Part shown: positions 7,191-15,688 of the stretch, in pieces
How positions within the stretch are numbered: position 1 is the first letter of the stretch
How the letters are laid out: each line of letters opens with the position of its first letter
Source of the DNA: Planctomycetota bacterium
Lineage (GTDB): Bacteria; Planctomycetota; Phycisphaerae; UBA1845; UTPLA1
Assembly: GCA_015654675.1 (NCBI GenBank)
Contig: JAATGM010000051.1
Span: 1 to 64,000, forward strand
Length of the DNA: 64,000 nt
Reading direction: 5' to 3'
Position numbers and translations under genes: made by a program
Notes under the pieces: model-generated
Databases searched by the model: none
Told to the model about the DNA's origin: nothing
What the model saw: only the letters and a program-made list of their open reading frames with translations

Positions 7191-8627
7191 TCACTCCAGC
7201 AGGCGCGTCACGAACGCGGCCACGTCCTGACCGTCCACCCGGCCATCGCAGTTCGCGTCGGCGGTCAGGAATCCTCCCGGAATCCCTTGCCCTTCCAATA
7301 GAGCCAGGACGAACTCGGTCGTGTCGCTCTGCGACACCTGATGGTCTTCATTGAAATCACCGTGCAGCGGTACAGCTTGGAGCGCGGCCAACGCGTCGAC
7401 GCGGACAGGATGCGGAAATACCGAACACCGGTCGATCGTCGGAACAGAAGTATCGATCATGATCTGCAGCAGTTCGTTCGCCGACAGCAAATCACAATCG
7501 CGGGCATCCTTCTCGCGGAGCAGGGCGGCGACGGCTGCCACATGCGGCGCCGCAAACGATGTCCCCGATCCGGTAATCGTCCCGCCTCCGACGAAGGTCG
7601 TGGTGATGTCCGCGCCAGGCGCCGCCAACTTGTTGCATGGGCTTCGATTTGACTCGCACGTGATTTCGTCGGGCAACCCCGGCCCGGTGCAATCCGGAGT
7701 GTGCGGCGCATCGTAAACGCCCGCTACGGCGACCGCCGGCGACAGGCAGGCCGGACTTGTCATTCCGGCGCACGAGCCATCATTCAGCGTAGCGGCGAAG
7801 GTAAGTACGCCCGCGTTGCGCGCCGCCTGAATCGCGATCGCCATCAACTGCGCCGACGCACTCACGTTGTCGCACGGGCACTGGTTGTAAATGGGAAAGC
7901 TGCCCAGACTGATGCTGATCGCGGCAATCGGGCGCGTCGTTTCGTGCAATCCGATGACGTAGTCGACCGCCGCCGCAATGTCGCTGAGATATCCGAACCC
8001 GGTGCCGTCCATCGTCTGCACCGGGAGTACGTCGGCGTCGGGAGCCACGCCGCGCGGGGCGATGATGCCGTTCGACGTGATCACACCGGCGCACAAAGTC
8101 CCATGTCCGTAATAGTCCTCAGCGCCCGGGCCAACGTCTTCGCCCTGATAGAGAAAATGCCATGCTTCAGGTGCGATGCTGTCCGCCAGGTCCGGGTGGC
8201 TCGATTCGACGCCTGAATCGATCACGGCCACAGTCTGTCCGTGTCCGGTGAGCCCGAAACTGTGTACGACGTCCGCATGGATGAACGGCACACTGGTGTC
8301 CAGCCCGGTTCGAACTATCTCGTCCGCGCCGATGAACGACACGCGCTCATCGGTCGACAGCGTCCGCAGTCCGCTGCGCGACAATCGCCCCGTCACTGCG
8401 GCAAAATGCTTGAATTGATAGACCGGTCTAAACTCTGCTCCGACGCCCGCCAGGACTTCTTCGCGAAGCTGGCCGGGCGTCGACCCCGGAGTGCTTTTCA
8501 GTACGACGATCGCATACGACGAATGCTCCGCGGAACGATCCAGCAATTGAACCAATGCGGGCTCGACCACAGGCGGCGTGGCCAGCGCGTGCGAAATCAC
8601 GATCGACAGCACGGAACCGATATTCAT
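7191..8627 (-). CDS. Secreted S8 subtilisin-like protease with dockerin-like tail
   Basis: 478 residues. Residues about 36-110 look like an inhibitor-I9-type propeptide, ending just before the catalytic domain. The triad is intact: D137 in AVIDSGV, H175 in YYGHGTLCAG and S357 in GSGTSFAAPH, with N282 placed as the oxyanion residue. Residues about 422-478 carry two calcium-loop repeats (GDFNEDHQVSQSD and DANCDGRVDGQD), each with a following helix, as in type I dockerins. The N-terminal segment MNIGSVLSIVISHALA is a weak, uncharged signal peptide, so export is inferred. Start supported by GGTGA upstream. It is divergent from ade. The cysteine-rich inserts suggest disulfides outside the cytoplasm. 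Confidence 0.93.
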   Translation of the reverse strand: MNIGSVLSIVISHALATPPVVEPALVQLLDRSAEHSSYAIVVLKSTPGSTPGQLREEVLAGVGAEFRPVYQFKHFAAVTGRLSRSGLRTLSTDERVSFIGADEIVRTGLDTSVPFIHADVVHSFGLTGHGQTVAVIDSGVESSHPDLADSIAPEAWHFLYQGEDVGPGAEDYYGHGTLCAGVITSNGIIAPRGVAPDADVLPVQTMDGTGFGYLSDIAAAVDYVIGLHETTRPIAAISISLGSFPIYNQCPCDNVSASAQLMAIAIQAARNAGVLTFAATLNDGSCAGMTSPACLSPAVAVAGVYDAPHTPDCTGPGLPDEITCESNRSPCNKLAAPGADITTTFVGGGTITGSGTSFAAPHVAAVAALLREKDARDCDLLSANELLQIMIDTSVPTIDRCSVFPHPVRVDALAALQAVPLHGDFNEDHQVSQSDTTEFVLALLEGQGIPGGFLTADANCDGRVDGQDVAAFVTRLLE

Positions 8628-8652
8628 GGAATCACCGGAGAAAACGCAAACT

Positions 8653-8670
8653 GGACTCGATTCCGAGTCC
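8653..8670. promoter_or_regulatory. Perfect palindrome in the protease/ade divergent spacer
   Basis: GGACTCG-ATTC-CGAGTCC, a 7-base perfect inverted repeat, lies 26 bases upstream of the protease start in the 170-base spacer between the divergent protease and adenine deaminase genes. It could be an operator or a leader hairpin of the protease mRNA. No purine-riboswitch core is apparent here. Confidence 0.3.
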
Positions 8671-8797
8671 GGATGGCAGGAATGCGACGGGAGGGACCAC
8701 CGCCGATTGCTTCATTCTACTCTGGCTGGCTCGGAGGTTCAATCATCGCCGCTGCACGATCAGCCGCGATTCTGTACGATGGAGCCGGAGGTCGATC

Positions 8798-10540
8798 ATG
8801 ATTGAAAGCGACCCGCGCCGCGGGCTGGAATATCTCATTGATGTAGCCGCCGGCCGAAAACCGGCCGATCTGCTCATTCGCGGTGCGCAAATCGTCAATG
8901 TGTTCACCGGTGAAATCTATCCCGCCGACATCGCTATCCTTGGCGACCGGATTGCCGGGGTCGGCGCGGGTTATGCCGCGGATAAGGTCATCGATGCGGC
9001 CGGGCAGTTCGTCTGTCCCGGGTTTATCGATGCACATGTTCATATCGAATCATCATTGCTCTCGGTTCCGGAATATGCCCGCGTCGTGGCGGCCCGCGGC
9101 ACGACCGCCATCGTGGCAGACCCGCACGAATTCGCCAACGTCATGGGAATTGAAGGAATTCGATTCGTTCTGCGAGCCGCCAAACACGCCCCGATCGACG
9201 TCTACGTGATGCTCAGCTCCTGCGTACCGGCTTCGCCCTTTGAGGGCGCTGGCGCCGAGTTGTCGGCCGTCGACCTGCTTCCTTTCCTTTCGGATCCCTG
9301 GGTGCGCGGCATCGCCGAGATGATGAACTATCCCGGTGTCGTCGCTGGCGACGAGCACGTGCTGGATAAGATTCGCATCGCCGGCGATCGCGTGATCGAC
9401 GGTCACGCCCCCGGCCTCTCCGGTAAGCCGCTGGTGGCCTATTCGGCGGCCGGCATTGGCAGCGACCACGAGTGCGTCTCAGCCGATGAGGCCCGTGAGA
9501 AGCTGCGGCTTGGGTTTCATGTCTTCATTCGCGAGGGGTCGCAAACGCGGAATCTCGCGGCCCTCCTGCCGGCCGTCACGCCGGCCACAGCTTCCCAGTT
9601 CAGTTTCTGTACCGATGACAAGACCGTCGACGATCTGCTCGCCGAAGGTCACATCGATTACATGGTCCGTAAAGCGATCGAGGCGGGCATGCACCCGGCC
9701 CAGGCCGTCCGCCTGGCGAGCTACAACACCGCGCGATACTTCCGCCTGCAAAGAACCGGCGCGATCGCCCCCGGGTTTCGGGCCGATCTCGCGATCGTCT
9801 CCGACTGGAAGAGCTGTCGCGTGACCCGTTGCATCCGCAACGGCATTGTGACGGCCGAAAACGGCGCCTGTCTCACCGGACCGCAGGCCCCATCCGCCGG
9901 TGTATTGTTGCGCAGCACCATCAACATTCAGCGACTCGACGTTGGTAAGTTCCGCATTCCCGTCAATGGGCATGCCCAGCCGCGCGTGCATGTAATTGAG
10001 GCCATGGAGAACCGGATCGATACCGAACGGACGATCGAGCCCACCCCGACGCGCGACGGCGCGGTTGTGGCCGACATCGATCGAGATCTGCTGAAGCTCG
10101 CCTCCGTTGAGCGGCATCGTGCCAGTGACGAGATCGGCCTCGGCCTGGTCCGCGGCTTTGGACTGCGGCGGGGAGCGCTGGCGTCCTCGGTTGCCCACGA
10201 CGCCCACAACCTCATCGCGGTTGGGACAAACGATGACGACATACTTGCCGCGCTGGTCCACCTCGTGAAAATTCGCGGCGGCCTCTGCGTCGTCGACCAG
10301 GGGCGCGTGATCGCAGATGTTCCACTGCCGATCGCCGGACTTGTAAGCGACGGCACGGCTGAAACAGTCGCGGCTCAGCACCAGCGACTGCAACAGGCCG
10401 CCGCCACTCTCGGTTGCAAGCTGCAACAGCCCTTCATGGCCCTGGCATTTCTGAGTCTGTCGGTCATCGGCAAGCTCAAACTGACCAACCAGGGACTGGT
10501 CGATGTTGAACGTTTTGAAAAGATTCCCCTATTTGCTTAG
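8798..10540 (+). CDS. ade: Adenine deaminase
   Basis: 580 residues from the ATG at 8798, chosen because GGAGG lies 6 bases upstream and sequence before it is not conserved-looking; the open frame itself extends further. The amidohydrolase metal motif is PGFIDAHVHIESS, followed by DPHEFANVMG, DGHAPGLSGK and GSDHECVSADEA, all features of the bacterial Ade/YtcJ-like branch that deaminates adenine to hypoxanthine. The C-terminal domain has VAHDAHNLIAVGTND and a final LPIAGLVSD, also typical. The enzyme feeds purine salvage. It stands alone on its strand; the following sigma factor gene converges on it. Confidence 0.95.
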   Translation: MIESDPRRGLEYLIDVAAGRKPADLLIRGAQIVNVFTGEIYPADIAILGDRIAGVGAGYAADKVIDAAGQFVCPGFIDAHVHIESSLLSVPEYARVVAARGTTAIVADPHEFANVMGIEGIRFVLRAAKHAPIDVYVMLSSCVPASPFEGAGAELSAVDLLPFLSDPWVRGIAEMMNYPGVVAGDEHVLDKIRIAGDRVIDGHAPGLSGKPLVAYSAAGIGSDHECVSADEAREKLRLGFHVFIREGSQTRNLAALLPAVTPATASQFSFCTDDKTVDDLLAEGHIDYMVRKAIEAGMHPAQAVRLASYNTARYFRLQRTGAIAPGFRADLAIVSDWKSCRVTRCIRNGIVTAENGACLTGPQAPSAGVLLRSTINIQRLDVGKFRIPVNGHAQPRVHVIEAMENRIDTERTIEPTPTRDGAVVADIDRDLLKLASVERHRASDEIGLGLVRGFGLRRGALASSVAHDAHNLIAVGTNDDDILAALVHLVKIRGGLCVVDQGRVIADVPLPIAGLVSDGTAETVAAQHQRLQQAAATLGCKLQQPFMALAFLSLSVIGKLKLTNQGLVDVERFEKIPLFA

Positions 10541-10555
10541 CAGCGGCGCGATGAA

Positions 10556-11155
10556 TCAATGGGCTGCGGGCGGCTCGTCGTCGCTGAGCAGCAGGTCGCG
10601 CAGACGTGCCTGTAGTTTTTGAGTCACCCGCCATTTGACCTTGTAGAGTTGCCCCGGCGTCAATGAATACGCGGTGCAGACCGCCTCAACCTCATCTCCA
10701 TCGAGGACATGCCGCCGGTATGCCCCATACGCGACCGGTGTGATTTCCCTTTTTATCTGCTCGAGTGCAAAACGCAGGTGTTCCTCCATCCACGCCCGCT
10801 CAAACTCCTCGTCGGGTGAAGACTCACGCTGTTGCGCCGCTTCGAAAATGCTGGCGCCTATTTCAGGTTTGGGACGGTCGCGATAAAGCGATCTCACGCG
10901 ATTGTTGATGAGCGTGCAGAGCCAGCCCTTGAACCGTCCCCGGCTGCGGTCATATTCGAAAGACTTGATATGCTGGACGACTGCCAGCAGGCAATGCTGC
11001 ACGACATCTTCGACGTCCGCTTGGTTTAGACCGCGGGCCCGCGCCACCCGCCGCAGCATCGGCCGGTAGATCGCGTCGAACTCGCTCCATGCGGCATTGT
11101 CTCCGTCATTCTTCAGACGGATCAATAAACTGGGGCGGGTGGTGCTGTCGCTCAT
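10556..11155 (-). CDS. ECF-type RNA polymerase sigma factor
   Basis: 199 residues from ATG at 11155; a longer frame to 11227 lacks conserved sequence. Region 2 is clear: WSEFDAIYRPMLRRVAR, ADVEDVVQHCLLAVVQHI (core binding) and YDRSRGRFKGWLCTLINNRVR, the latter a form characteristic of planctomycete ECF factors. Region 4 (about 135-190) has the helix-turn-helix YSLTPGQLYKVKWRVTQKLQ. No anti-sigma factor or zinc-binding partner gene is adjacent: the neighbours are ade (convergent) and tRNA-Val. Regulation and target promoters cannot be inferred. Confidence 0.88.
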   Translation of the reverse strand: MSDSTTRPSLLIRLKNDGDNAAWSEFDAIYRPMLRRVARARGLNQADVEDVVQHCLLAVVQHIKSFEYDRSRGRFKGWLCTLINNRVRSLYRDRPKPEIGASIFEAAQQRESSPDEEFERAWMEEHLRFALEQIKREITPVAYGAYRRHVLDGDEVEAVCTAYSLTPGQLYKVKWRVTQKLQARLRDLLLSDDEPPAAH

Positions 11156-11244
11156 GGCGGAGTGCGCAGGACGCCGTCCTGAGTGGCCGCGAAAACCCGA
11201 TTTCAGCCCGTCAAATGGCCGGCACACCCGTGAACGACGTGGAT

Positions 11245-11318
11245 TGGGCGTTGCAGGACTCGAACCTGCGACCTCTTCCGTGTGAAGGAAGCGCTCTAAC
11301 CAACTGAGCTAAACGCCC
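11245..11318 (-). tRNA. tRNA-Val (anticodon CAC)
   Basis: 74-base cloverleaf on the minus strand. Acceptor GGGCGTT pairs with AACGCCC; D arm GCTC/GAGC; anticodon stem CTTCC/GGAAG with loop TTCACAC, so anticodon CAC; T arm GCAGG/CCTGC with TTCGAGT; discriminator A. The CCA end is not encoded in the DNA. Reads GUG valine codons. Confidence 0.96.
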
Positions 11319-11397
11319 GCGCTTTCCGGACTATAAACCCTCCGACCGCCGCCTTCAACCGACCCCACTATCTGCGCCGATTCGGCATAACAGGGCC

Positions 11398-11427
11398 TTT
11401 ACACTCGGCCCGACTCTTTCATAATAG
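11398..11427 (+). promoter_or_regulatory. Possible promoter of ino1
   Basis: TTTACA at 11398-11403, an 18-base spacer, TAATAG at 11422-11427, about 125 bases ahead of the inositol-phosphate synthase start. The spacing is slightly long. The intervening leader contains a GC-rich segment. The match is modest. Confidence 0.3.
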
Positions 11428-11554
11428 ACGCCCTTCGGGGTGCCGAGTGCCCGGCACGCCCCGGCGGGCCGGCAGCGCGGTTGACGCGGCCCAAGCTGCA
11501 AGTCGAGCAGGAGGCGCGCGACGAGCCAGATCGGCCGTGCGAGCACCGTAAATC

Positions 11555-12655
11555 ATGAGCGACATCAAAGCAGCCATCATCGGCATCGGGAATTGTGCGA
11601 GCGCCCTGGTTCAGGGCCGGTTTTTCTACGCCGACCCCGAGTCGGACGTGCCCGGACTCATCACGCGCGTCTTCGGCGGCTATCGCGTCTGCGATATTCA
11701 ATTCGTGGCCGCGTTCGACGTCGACGAGCGCAAGGTCGGACTCGATCTTTCCGAAGCCATATTCGCGCCGCCGAATTGCACCGCTGTTTTCCATCGCGAT
11801 ATACCGCGACTGAATTGCCCCATTCAAATGGGCTACATCATCGACAGTATTGCCGCGCACAATGCCCGCTATCCTGAGCCGGTCCGGTTCCGGCCGCTGG
11901 CCAACAAGTATGAATCTCCCGTTCAGGCCAAGGCCGAGATCGTCAGGACGCTTCGAGCCGCGAAAGCCGAAGTGCTCATCAATTATCTTCCGGTCGGCAG
12001 CGAACAGAATTCGCATTTCTATGCCGAGTGCGCCATCGAGGCCGGCTGCGCGTTCGTCAACGCCGTGCCGGTCTTCCTGTCGCGGACGCTCGGCGGGCAG
12101 TTCAAGGAAGCCGGCCTGCCGGTTCTCGGCGACGATGTAAAGTCGCAGGTCGGTGCAACCATCGTCCACCGGGTGCTGACCAAGCTATTTGAGGATCGCG
12201 GGCAACCGGTCCGGCGCACCTATCAGCTCAACGTCGGCGGCAATACCGATTTCCTCAATATGCTCGATCGCTCGCGGCTCGAAAGCAAAAAACGCAGCAA
12301 GACCGACTCTGTCCGCAGCCAGACGGCCGACCACCCCATCGCCGATGGCGACATTCACATCGGCCCCAGCGACTACATCCCCTGGCTCAACGACAACAAG
12401 GTCTGCTTCATCCGCATCGAGGCCGAGCAGTTCGGCGGCATCCCGATGAACCTGGAGTTGCGGCTCAGCGTCGAAGACTCGCCCAACTCGGCCGGCGTCA
12501 TTGTGGACGCTGTGCGGGCCGCCAAGGTCGCGCTCGACCGCAAGCTCTCCGGCCCCATTATCGAAGCCAGCGCCTACCTCTTTAAGTCGCCCGTCAAGCA
12601 GTTTGATGACGGCGAGGCCCGCGAAAAGCTCCGCCGCTTCGCCGCCGCGCCCTGA
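11555..12655 (+). CDS. ino1: myo-Inositol-1-phosphate synthase
   Basis: 366 residues, the length of the short bacterial/archaeal type. It isomerises glucose 6-phosphate to inositol 1-phosphate with bound NAD. Seen: the Rossmann start AIIGIGNCASALVQG, the NAD-region sequence LINYLPVGSEQNSHFYAECA, GDDVKSQVGATIVHR, YQLNVGGNTDFLNM, KTDSV and PSDYIPWLNDNKVCFIRIE, which together form the catalytic core of the family. In bacteria the product supports inositol phospholipids, mycothiol-like thiols or compatible solutes; nothing near this gene says which. It is likely monocistronic, followed after 46 bases by bpt. Confidence 0.95.
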   Translation: MSDIKAAIIGIGNCASALVQGRFFYADPESDVPGLITRVFGGYRVCDIQFVAAFDVDERKVGLDLSEAIFAPPNCTAVFHRDIPRLNCPIQMGYIIDSIAAHNARYPEPVRFRPLANKYESPVQAKAEIVRTLRAAKAEVLINYLPVGSEQNSHFYAECAIEAGCAFVNAVPVFLSRTLGGQFKEAGLPVLGDDVKSQVGATIVHRVLTKLFEDRGQPVRRTYQLNVGGNTDFLNMLDRSRLESKKRSKTDSVRSQTADHPIADGDIHIGPSDYIPWLNDNKVCFIRIEAEQFGGIPMNLELRLSVEDSPNSAGVIVDAVRAAKVALDRKLSGPIIEASAYLFKSPVKQFDDGEAREKLRRFAAAP

Positions 12656-12701
12656 GTCCCGCTCACCAACCTCCGGCGCATTCGTCCGCTAGAATCCGCG
12701 C

Positions 12702-13418
12702 ATGGATCCCGCTTCGGCGCCTTCGCTCCACGAATTGCCGCTGTTCCGCGGCGCCGCACACGCCTGCCCCTATCTTCCCGGCCGCACGGCGACTGACTTG
12801 TGGCTGATCGAGCCGCGCATCGACGCGGCGGGCTATCAGACGCTGATGAACCGCGGCTTTCGTCGCAGCGGCCGGGTGTTCTATCGCCCGCAGTGCGATG
12901 GGTGCCGCGAATGCGTCCCCATCCGCGTCCCCGTCGCCGAATTCGCCGCCAGCCGCTCGCAGCGCCGCGCCGCGCGCCGGAACGAAGACCTGTCAGTCCA
13001 GATCGGCCGGCCGCAGCTCGATGACGAGCGCTACCTGGTCTATAAGGCGTTTCAAGAGGTGCGCCACGGTGGCGGAATGGGGATCGATCGGCAGGATTTC
13101 GCCCGCTTTCTCTACGATTCGCCGATTGAAACAATCGAGTTCACCTATCGCCTCGGCCCGCGGCTGATCGGCGTCGGCATTGTCGACGCCTGCCCCGCGT
13201 GCCTGAGCAGCGTCTATTTCTACTTCGATCCGGAGTTCGAACGCCGCAGCCCGGGCGTTTTTTCGGCTCTGTGCGAGATAGAACACTGTCGTCACCTCGG
13301 TCTGCCCTGGTGGTATATCGGGTTGTATGTCCGCGATTGCCGCGAGATGAATTACAAGGCGCAGTACCGACCCCATGAACTGCTCGGGGCGGATGGGATT
13401 TGGCGCCGGCCGGAGTGA
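12702..13418 (+). CDS. bpt: Leucyl/arginyl-tRNA--protein transferase
   Basis: 238 residues. The Ate/Bpt family is recognised from CPYLPGRTATDLWLI, GFRRSGRVFYRPQCDGCREC, where the CxxC-like cluster and arginine-rich turn lie, RSQRRAARRNEDL, and the GNAT-like core SVYFYFDPEFERRSPGV, then WWYIGLYVRDCREMNYKAQY. Bacterial Bpt attaches leucine to N-terminal Asp/Glu of proteins, marking them for ClpS/ClpAP; some homologues attach arginine. The degradation partners are not in the window. It is followed on the same strand by a LysE-type exporter, which may be chance. Confidence 0.93.
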   Translation: MDPASAPSLHELPLFRGAAHACPYLPGRTATDLWLIEPRIDAAGYQTLMNRGFRRSGRVFYRPQCDGCRECVPIRVPVAEFAASRSQRRAARRNEDLSVQIGRPQLDDERYLVYKAFQEVRHGGGMGIDRQDFARFLYDSPIETIEFTYRLGPRLIGVGIVDACPACLSSVYFYFDPEFERRSPGVFSALCEIEHCRHLGLPWWYIGLYVRDCREMNYKAQYRPHELLGADGIWRRPE

Positions 13419-13453
13419 TTGCGTTTTTTCGCGTGGTCGTTTGAATACCCGCG

Positions 13454-14107
13454 ATGTCCGATCCAACGATCGCCCGGCTTGTCGGTGAAGGTTTGTTGCT
13501 CGGGTGGTCGGTTGCCTGGCCGCCGGGGCCGATCAATGCCGAGATGATTCGGCGCGGGCTGACCGGGCATGCGGCATCGGGCGTGGCCGTTGGCCTGGGG
13601 GCCAGCACCGGCGACTTCTTATGGGCGCTCGCGGTAGCGACCGGTCTTGGGGCAGTCGCAAATGTGCCCGCACTGCGGCCGGTCCTGGCCGCGATCAGCG
13701 TGATTTTGTTACTGGTATTGGCCTGGGTTTTTCTAAAGGGGGCTTATCGAAGTTGGGCCGCGGTTCGACGCGGAGCGTTTCACGAGGAGACAGCTGCGGC
13801 GCGGCCGACGGCGCGGGGCGGCTATCTGCTTGGGCTGACGCTCGCGCTGACCAGCCCGTGGAATATTGCTTTTTGGTTTGGGGTGTTGGGGGGCGAGTCG
13901 GGGGCCGGGCTTCCGTTTCGGTCGGCGGTGATCAAGGCGGCGGCAGTGGTGGGGGGCGCGTTGAGTTGGTGCATGGTTCTGTCGATCGCCCTGCGTGCCG
14001 GGGCGAGGTTTGCGAAGCCGTCGTGGGATATTCTGACGCGCGGGCTGACCGGCCTGCTGATGCTATTCTTCGCCGCGAAGTTGATTTTACAGATGACGCG
14101 TCTTTGA
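13454..14107 (+). CDS. LysE/RhtB-family amino-acid exporter
   Basis: 217 residues with about six hydrophobic segments. The family N-terminus is present: LLGWSVAWPPGPINAEMIRRG, with the PGP turn, then GVAVGLGASTGDFLWAL; a later TSPWNIAFWFGV matches the conserved NP/NW segment of the second half. Such proteins export basic or neutral amino acids across the inner membrane by proton exchange. The substrate cannot be predicted. The gene is visibly G-rich at third codon positions compared with its neighbour bpt. Confidence 0.85.
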   Translation: MSDPTIARLVGEGLLLGWSVAWPPGPINAEMIRRGLTGHAASGVAVGLGASTGDFLWALAVATGLGAVANVPALRPVLAAISVILLLVLAWVFLKGAYRSWAAVRRGAFHEETAAARPTARGGYLLGLTLALTSPWNIAFWFGVLGGESGAGLPFRSAVIKAAAVVGGALSWCMVLSIALRAGARFAKPSWDILTRGLTGLLMLFFAAKLILQMTRL

Positions 14108-14116
14108 TGGCGCGGA

Positions 14117-15202
14117 TCAGAGCGACTTGAGCCGCTGCTGTCGGTCGAAGCTGCGGAGCGCACTGACCAGTTCGTCGAGCTTCCCGGCCACTACGCCGTC
14201 GAGCGGAAAGTTGGCATTCAGGCGATGATCCGTGCAGCGGCTCTGGGGGAAGTTGTAGGTGCGGATGCGCTCATTGCGATCGCCCGAGCCGATCATGGTG
14301 CGCCGTTTCTCGGAGCGTTCGGCGTGGTCGCGCTGCTGGTAAAAGTCCTTCAGGCGGGCGGCCATGATGCGGCGGGCACGGTCGCGGTTCTTATGCTGAC
14401 TGCGTTCGTCACGCATCGAAACCGTGATGCCCGTCGCCTTGTGCTCAAGCTTGATGGCCGTCGCGACCTTGTTGACATTCTGCCCGCCCGGGCCGCCGGC
14501 GCAGCTCACGTGCTCGACGACATCCTTGCTCCAGTCGATGCTGGCGTCGGTCTGCTGTGCCTCGGGCAGAACGGCGACAGTCGCGGCGGACGTGTGAATG
14601 CGCCCCTGTGACTCGGTTTCGGGAACGCGCTGCACGCGATGGCCGCCGCCTTCGTAGCCGAGCATGCGGTAAACGTCGGGACCCTTCACGCTGGCGACGA
14701 TTTCGCGGAAGCCGCCCATGTCGGAGTGGGAGACGTCAAGAACTTCGAACTTCAGGCCGTGATCGCGGGAATAGGCCTCGTACATTTTCAGCAAGTCGCC
14801 GGCGAACAGGGCGGCCTCCTCGCCGCCGGTTCCGGCACGGATTTCCATGATGATCGAATCGACCGCGGCTTCGTCACCGGTGAGGAGGTCGTCGAGCAGG
14901 CCTTCGGCGAGGCGGTCGGCTTCAACCCGCAGGGCGGGCAGCTCAGATTCGGCAAGACTCTTGAAATCAGCATCGCCGGCCGGATCAGCAATGATCGTCT
15001 CGGCCTCGGCGATCTGGCTGCGGACTTGCTGGAGGCGCTTGTAGGGCTCCACCATCCGGCCGAGGCGCGCATGCTCCCGGCTGAGCTGGACCAGGCGGGC
15101 CGACTGGCCGGCCATGGCGGCTTCGTTCAGCTCATTTGCGACTTTCTCGTGCTGGGCGACGATTTCGTCGAGCTTCTTCAGAAATGCCGGGTCGAGTTCC
15201 AT
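14117..15202 (-). CDS. prfA: Peptide chain release factor 1
   Basis: 361 residues, the family length. The peptidyl-tRNA hydrolysis loop GGQ is in CAGGPGGQNVNK. The stop-codon recognition tripeptide region reads RVPETESQGRIHTSA (P-x-T), diagnostic of RF1, which reads UAA and UAG, rather than RF2. The N-terminal coiled-coil and the C-terminal SDHRLN-type segment are present. It lies 103 bases downstream of rpmE with a terminator between them. The prmC methylase that often follows prfA is not here; a convergent LysE gene ends 9 bases away. Confidence 0.97.
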   Translation of the reverse strand: MELDPAFLKKLDEIVAQHEKVANELNEAAMAGQSARLVQLSREHARLGRMVEPYKRLQQVRSQIAEAETIIADPAGDADFKSLAESELPALRVEADRLAEGLLDDLLTGDEAAVDSIIMEIRAGTGGEEAALFAGDLLKMYEAYSRDHGLKFEVLDVSHSDMGGFREIVASVKGPDVYRMLGYEGGGHRVQRVPETESQGRIHTSAATVAVLPEAQQTDASIDWSKDVVEHVSCAGGPGGQNVNKVATAIKLEHKATGITVSMRDERSQHKNRDRARRIMAARLKDFYQQRDHAERSEKRRTMIGSGDRNERIRTYNFPQSRCTDHRLNANFPLDGVVAGKLDELVSALRSFDRQQRLKSL

Positions 15203-15240
15203 ATAGGTCGTTGCATTGGCGCAGCTGGGCCGGATTCACT

Positions 15241-15292
15241 CAAAACAGAAAAACGCCGCGAGACTGTGCAAATTGACAGGCACGCGGCGTTT
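15241..15292 (-). terminator. Rho-independent terminator after rpmE
   Basis: On the minus strand, a perfect 10-base stem AAACGCCGCG/CGCGGCGTTT (15292-15283 with 15260-15251) with a loop of 22 bases that itself pairs CTGT/ACAG, followed by TTTCTGTTTTG. It lies directly after the rpmE stop and before prfA. Confidence 0.8.
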
Positions 15293-15305
15293 GAGATTCG
15301 GGTAG

Positions 15306-15554
15306 CTAGGCGGATGCGGCGCCGGCCTTCTTGGCCGACTTGGCATCCTTGAAGTAGTTGCCGGCATACTTCTTCTGGAACTTCTCAACCCGTCCGGCCG
15401 TGTCGAGGAACTTCTGCTGGCCGGTGAAAAACGGGTGGCAGGCCGAGCAGATTTCGACGCTGATCTTGGGCTTGGTTGAGCGGGTCTGGAAGGTATTGCC
15501 GCAACCGCAGATCACGGTGCTATCGATGTACTTGGGGTGAATGTCTTTTTTCAT
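15306..15554 (-). CDS. rpmE: Large-subunit ribosomal protein bL31, zinc type
   Basis: 82 residues from the ATG at 15554, chosen for its GAGG site and because [19 protein letters not shown] is the standard bL31 opening. Zinc ligands CGCG and [10 protein letters not shown] are intact, marking the C+ type. Residues after KYA form an Ala/Lys-rich tail. bL31 bridges the two ribosomal subunits. The gene has its own near-consensus promoter 30 bases upstream and its own terminator, making it a single-gene unit. Confidence 0.96.
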   Translation of the reverse strand: MKKDIHPKYIDSTVICGCGNTFQTRSTKPKISVEICSACHPFFTGQQKFLDTAGRVEKFQKKYAGNYFKDAKSAKKAGAASA

Positions 15555-15583
15555 GGCCTGCCTCAACTTGGGTTCAAAGACAA

Positions 15584-15611
15584 AGTATAGCGGGCCGCCG
15601 CCGTCTCGCAA
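15584..15611 (-). promoter_or_regulatory. rpmE: Promoter of rpmE
   Basis: Minus strand TTGCGA (15611-15606), 16-base spacer, TATACT (15589-15584). The -10 is one base from consensus. The predicted start near 15577 gives a leader of about 23 bases containing the ribosome binding site. Confidence 0.55.
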
Positions 15612-15688
15612 GGGGGGCCTCGGGAGGGTCTCCCGGGCGGCCTCACGGGGCGGCAGTCGGCCCGCTTAGATGCACTAAAGTCCGCGAA

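Noticed and set aside
8628-8797. A purine riboswitch ahead of ade
   Set aside because: No three-stem core with the conserved loop pairs could be drawn; only the 18-base palindrome stands out.
13454-14107. Recent foreign origin of the LysE gene because of its G-rich third positions
   Set aside because: The same bias appears in the neighbouring prfA segment and throughout the right third of the window, so it is a regional strand effect.
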